DNA of 64,000 nt from Incurvaria masculella (lineage: Eukaryota > Arthropoda > Insecta > Lepidoptera > Incurvariidae): positions 638,501 through 702,500 of the forward strand of contig OX335641.1 of NCBI GenBank assembly GCA_946894095.1, in the 5' to 3' direction. This document shows, piece by piece, positions 47,341 to 58,290 of the stretch. The translations under genes and the position numbers were made by a program. How positions within the stretch are numbered: position 1 is the first letter of the stretch; every line of letters starts with the position of its first letter. Below the pieces are notes generated by a model. That model had not been told where the DNA came from, ran no database searches, and worked only from the letters and a program-made list of their open reading frames with translations.

Positions 47341-48709
47341 TTTAAATATTATTATTATTATTATATTATTATATTGTAATGCACTAGCAGCATTATGCTG
47401 ATGCGTGCACTTCTTTTTATGCACTTGCACTTTTGTTTTTAAGCACTTGCACTTATTTATTTATTTATTGTCTATGATTTTTTTTTTATTTTAAGTAAAG
47501 ATCCAGTTTGTTTTTGAAAACATTTACTGACGATGCACTTATTATTTCCTCAGGTAGGCCGTTCCAATTATCCACAACTCTGTTTGTTAGGAAATGTTTT
47601 CGAGGATTTGTTGATGCTAGGGTGCGATTTATCTTTAGCGAGTGACCGCGTAGCCTTTCATTAGTGTTAAATATGTACATTGTTTTGAAATTATTGACAT
47701 CATAGGAATCATGCAGTATTTTATATGTTTCGATAAGATCCCCACGCTGTCTGCGTTTTTCCAGTGTTGTGAGGCCTAATAGCTTTAGTCGGTCCTCATA
47801 ATGTTTGTTTTTCATGGTGACTACCATCTTTGTTGCTCGTCTTTGGACTTTTTCAAGTACATCTATATCCTTCTTGAGGTAGGGGCTCCAAACTTGGTAG
47901 GCGTATTCAAGAAGTGGCCGCACATATGTCTTATATAGCTTGATGAATAACTCCGGAGTAATAATAGAGAATGCTTTTCGGATCATGTAAAGCAGGGAGT
48001 TTGTACGTTTCACTGTTTCAGTTATGTGTAGATCCCACTTAAGGTCGTAAGATATAGTTACCCCGAGGTCACTTTGTGATGTGACTGATTTTAATTCGTG
48101 ATCATCAATTGTGTAGCTGCAATGGGGGTTTTTAGGACCAATATGTAACACAGTGCATTTTTCGGGGTTTAAGGAAATAAGCCAATCCTTGGTCCACTGG
48201 ACAACCCTATTTAGGTCATCTTGAATAGCTTGGTGGGCAATGAGTGGATCCGCAAAAATTTTTACATCGTCCGCAAAGAAGGCTGAGGCCATATTGATGA
48301 CAGCTCCAAGGTCTGTTAGAAATATTCCAAACGCAACGGGCCCGATTACCGAGCCTTGCGGCACCCCACTTAGAACTTCGTGTGGGTCTGATAATTCATC
48401 GCCCACTCTCACTCTGAACGTTCGTTCACTTAAAAAGTTTTTAAGCCAATTCAACAGCTTACCTCTTATTCCAAAGTGTTCCAGCTTATGTATCAATCTT
48501 TTTATAGGGACGCGATCAAATGCCTTTTGGAAATCTAAGTAGACTACATCAGTTGGTCGACGGTCATTCCAATTCAAAGTCCACTTGTCCACACATGTAA
48601 GTAGATTCGTAACCGTCGATCTTCTGGGGACAAATCCATGTTGTTCTGCAATAATAATGTTTTCCTGTGATAGGAAAAGTCTAACCCTTTCAATTATAAT
48701 TTTTTCCAT
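47341..48709 (-). mobile_element. 5'-truncated LINE with reverse transcriptase
   Basis: Runs leftward and ends in an ATT/TAA microsatellite (47343-47375), the usual 3' tail of this family. The upstream end sits directly against a ~20-base A run (minus strand, 48711-48733), which looks like the tail of another retroelement. No endonuclease part is present. A second fragment of the same family lies at 54801-55105 on the other strand. Confidence 0.8.
47486..48709 (-). CDS. Reverse transcriptase domain, CR1/Rex-like LINE (partial)
   Basis: A 407-codon open frame without internal stops. It begins inside the reverse transcriptase: QHGFVPRRST (residues 23-32), LDFQKAFD with the first catalytic Asp (58-65), SGVPQGSVIGP (114-124), and the active-site FADD (145-148), then the thumb-like region with LEYAYQVWSPYLKKD and a C-terminal helical part ending at DLYLK. 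No RNase H follows, which fits CR1/Jockey-superfamily LINEs and excludes the I/R1 group seen at 11 kb. A full protein would be about 900-1,000 residues with an N-terminal endonuclease, so over half is missing. The first ATG is probably only an internal Met after the 5' truncation. The open frame suggests recent insertion. Confidence 0.85.
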   Translation of the reverse strand: MEKIIIERVRLFLSQENIIIAEQHGFVPRRSTVTNLLTCVDKWTLNWNDRRPTDVVYLDFQKAFDRVPIKRLIHKLEHFGIRGKLLNWLKNFLSERTFRVRVGDELSDPHEVLSGVPQGSVIGPVAFGIFLTDLGAVINMASAFFADDVKIFADPLIAHQAIQDDLNRVVQWTKDWLISLNPEKCTVLHIGPKNPHCSYTIDDHELKSVTSQSDLGVTISYDLKWDLHITETVKRTNSLLYMIRKAFSIITPELFIKLYKTYVRPLLEYAYQVWSPYLKKDIDVLEKVQRRATKMVVTMKNKHYEDRLKLLGLTTLEKRRQRGDLIETYKILHDSYDVNNFKTMYIFNTNERLRGHSLKINRTLASTNPRKHFLTNRVVDNWNGLPEEIISASSVNVFKNKLDLYLK

Positions 48710-48710
48710 G

Positions 48711-48874
48711 GTTTTTTTTTTTTTTTTTTTTTTATTTGGTTTGTCAACAGTGACTCATTTCGCAAAATACAAGAGAAACTTACAAAGATACGGGAAAAAT
48801 ACTGAAACTATCACTAATAATAGACAAACACAACATGATATACATTTATTTTTTAAGGGTCTAAGTCTAACAGT
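48711..48874 (-). mobile_element. Short retroelement tail with poly(A)
   Basis: A T run of about 20 bases (48714-48733), followed by AT-rich sequence that stops at the LTR. On the minus strand this is sequence ending in poly(A). It may continue beyond the LTR element at 59597, since 'taacag' is found at both edges of that element. Confidence 0.35.
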
Positions 48875-49696
48875 TGTGACGTTCGACCGGAACCCTCGCT
48901 TTTGCGGCGGCTCCGTCCGCGTCATCACGCGCCACCACTCCAAATTAAATGTAGAATAGGCGTACCCTTAGGGGGTAGCCGAGCCAAGTACTACCAGGGA
49001 CGGTGAAAAAGAATACGACCAATTTTAGTGAGAATAAAGGTGGACGTTTATTACAAAGAAAAATAAACAAAATGCTCTAGCGGTAAGTAAATGGTTTGCA
49101 GTTAGAAAGTCTGTCGTTGAGGCCTCCGTTAAGGGTAGAAAAACTTGGTTGTTGGTTCACTCAGTGGTGGACCACGTCGGTGCGCAGCATGGTGGGTGCA
49201 CGCGCGTGCGGTGCGGCGCGCGGGGCGTCGGCTCAGAGCAGCGGCGCCGGCGTGTCGGCCGCGTCGTCAACGCCGGCCGACGGCGTGGCGGCGTGGCTCA
49301 GCGCTGCTCGGCGCGGGGCGCATCGGCGCGGCTGCGCGGATGGCCGGCCAGCGTGCTCGGCTACCTCGCCGCGTCGCTGTCGGCGACGGCGACCCATCGG
49401 CGAGTCGTGTCTCGGGTGAACGGAAGACATAACTGGGGCCCACTTGGTGAGCCCCGCAGGAACGGTAGGTGGACCGCGGTTTGTAGAGGTGCGCTCTTTG
49501 CGAAGGCTGCTGGTAAAGTGGGCGACCCAAAATGGTCGCCGCACTACGAAATTATCATTTTCGTTTCTCTTTTTTTCTGAGGGTAAGGAAGATTTTAATT
49601 AGGTAAAACCACGGAGGGAGCAAGGCGACTGGATTAGCCTTGGCCAAGGAGCTATGAACACTGTAGTGGCTTACCAAAAATCCACTACGTGACACA
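48875..49696 (-). repeat. 3' LTR of a non-autonomous LTR element
   Basis: 822 bp, starting TGTGTCACGTAGTGG and ending GGTCGAACGTCACA on the minus strand (TG...CA). The same 822 bp occur at 58769-59590; no difference was seen in the stretches compared and the translated frames are identical. A polypurine tract (gagagggggg, minus strand, 49698-49708) lies next to its inner edge, which sets the orientation. An AATAAA lies on the minus strand near 49050. Strongly GC- and CpG-rich between 49190 and 49400; open frames of 95-143 codons there are by-products of composition. Confidence 0.75.
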
Positions 49697-52548
49697 ACCC
49701 CCCCTCTCGAGGAAAGAGGACGACGAGCCGTCCGACCTGTCGCCCTCGACAGACCGAGTCCTCGAGAGTAAGCCAAGGCTAATCAGGCACAGGTGAAGCC
49801 TGACTGAAATGGGTAAGTGAACAAGGTCGGGTGGGACACAAATAAAAAAAACAACAATCTTAAACTACGGGCTACCTACTGGAATAAATGCAGTAAAAAA
49901 AAAAAAGGACAGGCCAAAAAAAAACAAAACAGATACTCCTCCACGCAAAAGGAACACAAATTAGGCTCTAGAACTTAAATTAAAAGGACGTGTTGGCTTG
50001 TTTATTTATTGTAGGAGTTCCCGTATTCTTCTAACAGAATACGGTGCCGCTCCTGTAAGGTACAAAAGAAAAGTACAGCACAAAAAAAATGGCTCGTACA
50101 GGCTTAGATTTTTTTCATTAGGAGTTAGACTAAATCGTCCTTACCGCTCCTGTGAGGTACAAAAGAAAAGTACAGCACAAAAAAAAAATGGCTCGTACAG
50201 GCTTAGATTTTTTTCATTAGGAGTTAGACTAAATCGTCCTTACCGCTCCTGTGAGGTACAAAAGAAAAGTACAGCACAAAAAAAAATGGCTCGTACAGGC
50301 TTAGATTTTTTTCATTAGGAGTTAGACTAAATCGTCCTTACCGCTCCTGTGGGGTAAAACGACGAAGTATAGCACTTAAACATGGCTCATACAACAAGTA
50401 AGTTGGCTTCTTTAGTTAGCAGTAGGAGTTGGACCATACAGTGTCGTTACCGCTCCTTTAAGGCACTCAATGAGCGGCTAGCGATCATGCCCTGAGCTTG
50501 AGGAGTTCAGGACACCCTTAACCTAGAACTAACCGCTTGGTGCTACGCACATGCCTAAACTACGGGACAACACATTATTTACAAGACCTGCTCTCGCGCC
50601 CTAATATGCATTATCTTTCGCTCGCCTCTAACATTCCAAGTCTGGTCATCCTACAGCGGAAGATCAGACATCACCTTGCAGTGGCCGTCCAGACCCTCGA
50701 AGGCGCGGGCCGGACGACCGGTGCGGGAGCGGGCCGCTCCAGACGACGTCACTAAAACTAACACAAATCAAATAAATTAACCACTGACGGCACCCAGCAG
50801 CATGGCTGGCGAGGTGACGTCGGGGAACCTACAAGTAAAAAAAACAAAACAACACTACAGTCCAGTAGGTACCCGGCAACTAAGTACTAACATTATCAAA
50901 ACAACAAACTAAATAAATCAACAAAACCAAACACGGTCCGCTTTACGAAGGGAACCGGTATAGGGATTAAATAGCCCAATAACGAGGTGAGAGAGGGACA
51001 TAGGTAACTCTCCATAAAAAAAAATTAAAAAAAATCAAAAGCTTAACTTTAAGGACTTAACGACCTACTTACTACTACTTGGGCCTAGGTAGTGGTATTG
51101 GAGGCACAGTCTAGGTCTGCCGGTCTGGCATGATACCGTTAGAAAAACAGGACGCACGTTCAAACTGCCTATGTTGCGAGAAAAAAAAAATTAAAAAAAA
51201 TAAAAAATACTTTGAAAGGATTCACAGCCCATGAAGTGGATGAAGGAGGGTGAGGCCCAGTGCAGCGGAAGCCTTATTGCGAAAAAAAAATAAAAAAAAT
51301 AAAGTAAAAAAAACATTAAAGGAATCCACAATCCATGAACTGGATGAAGGAGGGTCAGGCCCAGCGCAGCGATGAGCTAACATAAATGGAGGGGCATGAT
51401 CGTAGCCTTGGAGGCAAAACAACAAAACATCATTTTGAAAAAAAAAAAAAATTATTTTGGCACAGTGTGAACACGCCTTAATACCTAGATGACCTAGGTG
51501 CCTAGATCCTAAAAAGCGCTCAGCGCACGGGCACCCACGCGGCCACGGCGCGCGCGCCGTCGCTTCAACCGAAACCTAGCCGCCTACACTAGTACAATCA
51601 CAAAACAAGAAAAACGGAACTAAAGGTGGGCATAATGCGCCGAGTAAAATTACTCAACTGAAATATTTTACAATACGAGAACCGATGAAAAGTTTCGTTC
51701 GTGAATGAATTAAAACTGAAATGAACTGTTGCAGTTCCGCTGTGACACGAACGGAACGAGACGAATCGATTTCGGTGGCGTTCGCCAGCGTGCGCGCCGC
51801 CGTGATCGCGTCGCGTGTCCGAACGGCCGAGTAATATCAATACTTATTACGCGCCGACTTGCTCGGATTCGCATTCAATACATTTGTAAATTTACCATAG
51901 GATAGAAAACGAGTTAGAAGCGCGCCGCGAATGTTTGCCGAGTGTCCGATTAGGTCCGCGAACAGAGGGCAAGGGCGGGAGCCAATAAAGGTGTGGGGCC
52001 CGTCAAAAAACAAATGCGGCCGGGGACATTCCCAAGTGGAACGTATTAGTCCCGGCGGCAGGAAGAGAAACTGAAGGAAAAAAAAATGAAACATCCGCGG
52101 GGCCTTCTAAACTCAAGGCCAGAATACAAACTACGTTTTGACTTGTGGTGAAGGAAAACATTACACAAGAAAAGGGTTTAAAAAAAACTGGTGTCCCCTC
52201 CGCTTAAGGTTCGCGGGGCAACAAGGGCGTTTGGCACTCGCCAAAACGGTCAACCATATAATAAAATGAAAACACTTTATTCCAAAAAAATAAATTGAAA
52301 TGCAGAGCGCGTTGGGGGCTCGGGTCGGAAATACGTTCTTAACTTCGCATAGATGCACGCATAATAAACTATAAAATAAAAAAAAAATTAAAAAAGGTGA
52401 TCCCCAACGAATGAAGGTTGAGTGATCGGGCTGTGAAAGTCTTGGAACGCACGAGGTGCATGCGCAAGGTAAGTGAGAGGAAACAGTATGGACATCAAAA
52501 GTTCAAGAAAAAAAAATGGTCCCCAACGAATGAAGGTTGGGTGATCAG
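49697..52548 (-). other. Interior of the LTR element, left part, non-coding
   Basis: Includes the polypurine tract, tandem repeats at 50047-50440, two copies of a 60-bp unit (51215-51270 and 51325-51375, sharing 'tggatgaaggagggt'), A-rich runs, and CpG-rich pieces near 51520-51580 and 51760-51830. Open frames reach 106 codons and match nothing. Confidence 0.5.
50047..50440 (+). repeat. ~98-bp tandem repeat, three good copies plus a diverged one
   Basis: Units start with CCGCTCCTGTRAGGTAC at 50047, 50144, 50243 and 50341 (spacing 97, 99, 98). Each contains gaaaagtacagcac, an A run, 'atggctcgtacaggctta' and 'taggagttagacta'. The unit at 50341 is diverged; a further remnant begins near 50449. 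Confidence 0.85.
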
Positions 52549-52705
52549 GGGGTCTACCATGGTAAGTTTATTCGCTGAGGGAATTACAAGTCAGCGAATA
52601 AAGCTGACGACTAGTACCATCCTCGCTGTCAAACGACGTAAGTTCACTCGTCACTCGTTTATGCAGTGTCGGCCAAACTAATCCAAGTAACATTTTTGTA
52701 CCATC

Positions 52706-53056
52706 TTATTTTAGCTGCCGTGCTGCTTGGTCGGAACATATACTATGGAAAAGTTGATAATTCTGTAATAAATATATTATGTAGACCATGATAGGTTCCT
52801 TGTTATAATTTGTATGTATTGTCTGTGTGTAAATTGGTATAGTTTGAGGTGGTATGGATTTATTCGTTAATGTTTGATGCTCGTCAGTATTTTTGGTGTT
52901 ATTTGGTGATCTTTGGGTTCTTTGATGTTCTTGTTGGAGTTGTTTGGAATAATTTATAGTTCTGTAGTGTTTTAGGTGTTTATTGGTTTTGGGTATTCTT
53001 TGAACAAAAAAGACAGCATGTAACACCATAGTATACCAAAAAATATCACTAAACAA
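52706..53056 (-). other. GT-rich insert in the left Harbinger arm
   Basis: About 350 bp present in the left arm but not in the right. The plus strand is strongly rich in G and T between 52800 and 53000. The minus strand is open for 116 codons (Thr/Asn/Gln-rich, from composition) with no recognised domain. Ends carry a weak inverted pair (atactatgg / ccatagtat). Confidence 0.4.
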
Positions 53057-53429
53057 CGGCCTACCAACACTGTATTAGACAGCACCAGCATTGACATTTA
53101 TGAAAACTAATATAACTTTTCCTGTGGCTAAAGTGAATAAAATCAAAAGAATAGCTAGCGGATTACCGAAAATCCACTTTTCATAGCGATATTTCTTATT
53201 CTGTGGCTCAAGTGAACGAATAGCTCGTAGATCAAACTCGCCAGCCGAGAATCAACTTGTTTCATACAATGTATTTGTAAACCCTGTTGTTAGTCTGTGA
53301 TTGTTAAAATAAAAATGGATTTTTGGCTGTTGTGTTTGTGGGAGAGCTGCGGCGCGAAGAGCGCCGATGGTCTCCTTGTACTCGATGAAGCCTCCGACTG
53401 CGCTGTGAGTAAGATATCGCCGCCAGCAA

Positions 53430-54140
53430 CAGAGACTTTCCGGACCTCTTTGAGGAGCTTTTTTGGGAGATCGCGCCACTTCTTCCTCAACCAAGGAGAT
53501 TCGACAGCATTTCCCCAGCCAAAAAAGTAAGAACGTTAATGAATGCAATATCAGCAGCCTTAAAAAATACCTTTGTCATATGGTAGACAAGAAAAATTTG
53601 ACGAAATGAAAGTACAATACAATTCATTCATTTGGTAGGGAGCTGAGAGACTCTAACTTGCTTATAAATGCCTTTGTAGCCTTTATAGATTGCCTTTGTG
53701 AGAGATTGCATGAAATGTAAATTGATTGGCGGATAATTTGCCTACCCATTCGTCAAAATATTCTTAGTTAAGTCAGTAATAAAAAATACTATCAGTAAGT
53801 AATTCATAATTTGTAATTACTGACTATGAATCCAGTTTGAAAATGTGAAATGTCTAAATTAAACCTACCTATGCTTATTTAAAAAAATACCTATTCTTTA
53901 CTTATTGTTTTTTATGTTTACAGATAATGACTACCCTTGCATGCACACCAATGCATGTGCCATAGCACCGTCGATTCCTGCATCGCTCAAAAAATGGTGT
54001 CAGTTGTGATGCGTTAAGTGATTGCAGCCCTCAACAACCGAGTCAACAACCTGCACATTCTGGCAAAATTCATCTGCTTTCCTCAGAACGAGCGCGAAAG
54101 AGAAGAAATAAAACGAGGATTTGATTTGAACCATTTTTAA
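53430..54140 (+). pseudogene. Harbinger transposase N-terminal fragment, left arm
   Basis: Exon 1 end reads DFPDLFEELFWEIAPLLP, then QPRRFDSISPAKK, the usual 'F..L...I.P.L...R..ISP..K' entry of PIF/Harbinger transposases. A 5' splice site aaaaaa|gtaagaac is at 53527. After a 397-bp intron with a pyrimidine tract and tacag|ata at 53923, exon 2 starts IMTTLA but soon hits stops. The distal part FICFPQNEREREEIKRGF again fits the family. A possible start, ATG at 53315 (MDFWLLCLWES), is out of frame with exon 1. The DDE catalytic domain is absent. Reads toward the centre of the composite. Confidence 0.6.
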
Positions 54141-54313
54141 TATTTTTATTCGGAGCTTCAATAACTATCAACATGAAACAAGAACAAACATCACTTACCT
54201 AAATGCTCGCCCATGCTTAACCTAACGTACAAACTAATGACTTTTTATTTATCATTTTATATTAACTTTAACAGGAAGAAATACCAGTCCCGAAAAACTA
54301 TCATAAGTATAGA

Positions 54314-54398
54314 TGGGCTTTCCCGGATGTGTAGGCAGAGATTATAGAACACCATACAGTACGATCACAACATACTTTTGCTCCCTCTACAGACATTT
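54314..54398. repeat. Dispersed repeat, inverted partner at 55685-55770
   Basis: Shares 'ggctttcccg', 'gtaggcagaga.ta', 'catac.gtacga.caca' and 'ctacagacat' in order with the complement of 55685-55770. This block is familiar from many moth sequences; its class is unknown to me. Confidence 0.45.
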
Positions 54399-54432
54399 TC
54401 ACAGTTCGTGGTGTAGGGGCTAGAGGACTTAA

Positions 54433-54793
54433 GGATGTTCCGACCCATACAATCTTTTTTTTACACAGAACGCAAAAAGTATTGCACTTTAAGGCACGAA
54501 TTCGTCAAAAATATTAAATATAGCCATAGTAGTTGCAGCGAAAACATATTCACAATTTCAGGTTTAATGGTGTCGTTGTAATTTTCGATTAGAAGTTTTA
54601 CACCGTTAGATGGCGCTGTTAAATAAAAATCGTATTTAAATAAATTGTAACAAAATCAATAACCCTGAAATTGTGAAATTGTTTTCGCGGCAAGTAATAT
54701 GACTATATTAAACTTTTATTATTAATTCGTGGCTTAACGTGCAATACTTTTTGCGTTATTTGTGCAAACAACTTTATATGGGTCGGAACAGCC
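54433..54793. mobile_element. TTAA-flanked foldback MITE
   Basis: Ends GGATGTTCCGACCCATAC and (inverted) GGCTGTTCCGACCCATAT, with similarity for about 130 bp (acgcaaaaagtattgcac, cacgaatt, gcgaaaaca, ttcacaatttcagg). TTAA flanks both sides (54429-54432 and 54794-54797). The right edge abuts a LINE fragment that begins at 54801. Confidence 0.65.
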
Positions 54794-54800
54794 TTAAAGT

Positions 54801-55105
54801 TCAATCGCACCCAAGCATCAACAAATCCTTGAAAACACTTCCTAACAAACCAAGTTGTGGATAATTGGAACAGCCTTCCTGAGGAAATAATATGTGCATC
54901 GTCAGTAAATGTTATCAAAAAATCTTACTTGCTTAAAATCTAATAATTCATGGACAAGAAAATAAAAAAACAACCCTCCTTCTTGCGCAGTCGGGTAATA
55001 AATCAGTGCAAGTGCTTAAAAACAAAAGTGCAAGTGCATAACAATAATTGCACGCATCAGCATGATGCTGCTAGTGCATTACTTTATAATAATAATAAAT
55101 ATTCT
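54801..55105 (+). mobile_element. LINE 3' fragment, same family as 47341-48709
   Basis: Encodes a mutated version of the last about 50 residues (VVDNWN.LPEEI..ASSVNV) followed by the 3' untranslated part 'gtgcaagtgcataac', 'gcatcagcatgatgctgctagtgca' shortened by variation, and a TAA-type tail (55085-55100). It lies on the opposite strand to the larger copy. Confidence 0.7.
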
Positions 55106-56544
55106 CCGTGTTTTCCATCCGGCAATATAGCCAAACTTATAAAAGGAAAGCCCTGACATGGCACCTATGAAATTTCTTCGTGAATGTGGTACATCAACTT
55201 TATGTTATGACAATAAGTGTGGTAAAAGCTATGTATATCTAGTTCCATAAAAAACTTCGAACAAGTGCCCAGCCACTACGTTTGCCCTACCATCTGCCTC
55301 AGGCTGGAGCTGCCGGCTCTGTACCCTGTCACGCTCTACCATCAAGTGCAGCAGCTCTATATCCGCTTTAATCGTTAGCATGACGGTGCAGGAGATGCTG
55401 ATGGCCAGCGCGCAGACCTAAAGAACCAAACCGTCAGCATAGCAGAGAACGCAATCCGGTAATGGCGAGCCCCCGCTATTACGCCCAGACGCCACGCAAT
55501 GAGCTTCGCACCTATGGAAGAGTGTGGCCGAGCAGTAAAATGCATCGAGAGGGTGCATAAAATCATGGAAAGCGTTGAGGAAATTATTAGAATTACATTT
55601 GTATGCATAGATTTTTTAGCTAATTCTGTAATATAGTAAGCCGTACTATATTTAATCGTAGAGCATGTATGTATGAAACTATTTATGTCTGTAGATGAAC
55701 CGAAAGAAGTGTGCTGTGGTCGTACCGTATGATGCTCTATTATCTCTGCCTACCCCTCGGGAAAGCGGCGTAAAGGTGTGTATGTATATATGTATATTTA
55801 GGCAATCGCCTTTATAAAGATTTTATTAACATTATTAAGTGAACTTTAAAATAAATAACAGCGGAATTTTGTGCCAGTTATTCTTCTCTATGATTATTGT
55901 GGCTAAATGCTAAATGTTAAACTATTTCAAGTCAAGTTCAGTGCACAGAGCGCATCGGCCTCGGCGCCACAGTAGGCATTGGCATTTACATGGAAAACTT
56001 ATCTGGGTCAAAGTTTAATGTGTGGCGTTTAGGGTGATGCCGTTTGTACATTCTACGGATGATAAATATAAAATACACACACGTATTAAATACCTATGAA
56101 CTTATGCTTCTAATCTCCTTGGCTGATTTCATTCCGCCGCCAATATACCTACGGTCACTATTTAGGGTATGATTATTTTTTTTTGTTATGGGTATGAATT
56201 AATTAAATTTATGGTGATTTTATTAAATCGTCATGACAAAATCATTCATGTTGAGGTTTTTTTATATAAGTAAGCATGTAAGATTAATCTAAATAATAAA
56301 ATGGTTTCATGTCAAGGTTTTCCGATAATCATGTTTGCTAATAAATGCCTATTTATAAAACTAAAAATATAAAACGATAACTTATTGGATATGGTCATTC
56401 TAAGGTCATATGTCCCCTTAAGGACCTCAAATGTACATAGTAACCAACCAACTATTTGAACATTTCAGGACAAGTAGTGTAGTCAATGCAGCCCACAATG
56501 ACTGGCGTGCCAAATAAAAAAAATCTGAAAGAGTCGGAACAATT
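55106..56544. other. Centre of the composite, unassigned
   Basis: Holds the inverted partner of the dispersed repeat (55685-55770). A GC-richer section at 55270-55560 is open for 77 codons (55375-55608, minus) without recognised similarity. The rest is AT-rich with nothing recognised. Confidence 0.4.
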
Positions 56545-56636
56545 ACTTTTATTTGTATGGTATGGCTATGCATGGGTAAGCATTTAGGTGACATTTTTTC
56601 TTATTTCAAATTGATATCTATTACAATAAAATGGTT

Positions 56637-57200
56637 CTAATCTAACCCTAGTTTTATTTCTTTCCTTTTGCACTCGTTTTTGCTCAGGCAAAAGCAGATG
56701 AATTTTGCCAAAATATGCAGGCTGCAATCACTTGATGTATCACAACTTGACACTATTTGCTGAGCGATGCAGGAGTCGACGGTGCTACCGCATATACGTT
56801 GGTAGTCACCGCTCGCAAAAAATGCAAGGGTAGTTATTATCTGAAAGCATAACAAACAATAAGTAAAGCAAAGGTATTTTTTTAATAAGCGTAGGTAGGT
56901 TTAATTGAGACATATTTAAGTAATTACAAATACAACTCTAGGTTATATCAAGAATATTTTGAGGTAAATTATCCGCCAATCTACGCCCACTTCAGGACGA
57001 ATATTTTGACGAGTGGGTAGGTAATTATCCACCACGTAATTTATATTGCATGCTATCTCTCACAATAAGGTAGTAAGAGTCCCTCGGCCCCACCAAATCA
57101 GTGATATTGCATTCATGAATGTTCTTACTTTTTGGGCTGGGGAGATGCTGTCGGGTCTCCTTGGTTGAGGAAGAAGTGGCGCGGTCTCACGGCATAGCTC
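56637..57200 (-). pseudogene. Harbinger transposase N-terminal fragment, right arm
   Basis: Read leftward: exon 1 end DILELCRETAPLLPQPRRPD then SISPAQK, 5' splice site |gtaagaac at 57128, a 288-bp intron, cag| at 56841, and exon 2 IITTLAFFASGDYQRICG, continuing CIAQQIVSSCDTSSDCSLHI and FICFCLSKNECKRKEIKL to a stop at 56637. 'LAFFASGDYQ' is the clearest family signature (LRFLASGDSY-like). Only about 100 residues of a normally 350-400-residue enzyme are present and no DDE residues. This arm keeps exon 2 open where the left arm does not. Confidence 0.65.
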
Positions 57201-57393
57201 AAGGATATCCGGAGCGAGGCTTAGATGAAAAAGGAGCGAGGTGGTAGAACTTCCGAAAGTCTGTTGTCGGCGGTGATGTCGTACTTACACTTTTTGTTTT
57301 CCAATTCATGGCTCGGAATAAGTTGATTTTCGGTAGACGAGTTTGATTGATTCAAATATTATCCAAATCACGTTTGATTACATCCAGTCCAGC

Positions 57394-57413
57394 CATGGAG
57401 GTATACCTCCATG
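57394..57413. repeat. Perfect 20-bp palindrome
   Basis: CATGGAGGTATACCTCCATG reads the same on both strands. It lies in the right Harbinger arm and has no counterpart in the left arm. Confidence 0.8.
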
Positions 57414-57607
57414 CATTCATCTGTCAAACTATTGAAATGGTACAAAAATGTTAAATTTTTCCTATGGATTTGCTTGACCGACACTGCATAAACGAGTGAC
57501 GAGTGAACTTACGTCGTTTGACAGCGAGGATGGTACTAGTCGTCAGCTTTATTCCCTGACTTGTAATTCCCTCGGCGAATAAACTCACCATGGTAGACCC
57601 CCAGGGC

Positions 57608-57936
57608 CGTGAAACTACGCGCCCGCGCGACCGCTCCGCGTCGCGACAATTAGATGGAGCGAGGGAAAGAAAAAAAACGTGGGTAGTTTCGCGAGCAAAG
57701 AAAAAACAACTCGTAAAAATTCCTACGGCACACGCGCCGTCTGAACTAAATTAAAACAAAACGGAATCATACTGGGTAACAGGCGGGATCTACCGAGCGC
57801 TAACCAAAACAGAACGAAAAAAAAACGTGAGACCGTATCTAGTTCAGTAGGAGGGAGCGTGTTAGGCAAGTTGAAGTGAACGCGAAATACCAACGGGGAA
57901 TCGAAAGTTTTAGATTATCGATGCGAAATTATGAAT
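57608..57936. other. Interior of the LTR element, middle part
   Basis: Continues the LTR-element interior after the Harbinger composite. CpG-rich near 57608-57650, otherwise A-rich; non-coding. Confidence 0.4.
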
Positions 57937-58290
57937 AGCCGGTAGTCTAAGTTGTCACCTAAATTGGCGTTACGGCAAACCGATCGACTGGCGTTTTCAA
58001 ATGTATGGAGAAATTGAAGAGCGCGCGCAGCGGGCGTTAAGCGAACTAACATTTGCGAGTCCGAGCTTGATTTGACAGCTTACTCAACGTTGCCGTAAAT
58101 ACGTCGACGTTGCCGGTTACGTCCACTCCGCGTTTTCATACAAATCGGAAGTCCGCGTTTGACTTTGACAGCTTGAAGAAGTAAAACCACAGAATATCTA
58201 GTAAAAACTTGTATGGAGTTTGGAGAAAACGCCAGTCGATCGGTTTGCCGTAAACGCCAATTTCGGTGAGAACTCAGACTGCCCACTCTG
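57937..58290. mobile_element. MITE family 2, copy 2
   Basis: Closely matches 2885-3215: ends GCCGGTAGTCTAAGTTGTCA and (inverted) near 58285 with 'gtgagaactcagact', and shares the interior gcaaaccgatcgactggcg and cgttaagcgaactaacattt. The right terminus is damaged. Confidence 0.6.

Larger units (their letters stand above)
52549..57604. mobile_element. Inverted composite of two PIF/Harbinger-type halves
   Basis: The outer ends are inverted repeats of about 137 bp with some seven mismatches, beginning GGGGTCTACCATGGT. CAG lies just outside both (52546-52548 and 57605-57607), a possible 3-bp target duplication as Harbinger elements make, though their usual site is TWA. From each end inward the order is the same: terminal repeat, transposase exon 1 end, intron, start of exon 2, then a shared non-coding tail (to about 54230 and 56545). 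The centre (54230-56545) holds a TTAA MITE, a LINE 3' fragment and unassigned sequence. The terminal parts are better preserved than the inner arms. Confidence 0.65.

Noticed and set aside
49096..49580. Overlapping open frames up to 143 codons in the GC-rich LTR, repeated at 58990-59474
   Set aside because: Several frames on both strands are open at once, as expected from high GC with few stops; the sequence is part of an LTR.
53252..53548. Minus-strand frame with LRKKWRDLPKKLLKEVRK, at first read as a MADF-like protein
   Set aside because: The plus strand in the same place gives the Harbinger transposase sequence LFWEIAPLLPQPRRFDSI with a matching splice site, and that reading is shared with the other arm.
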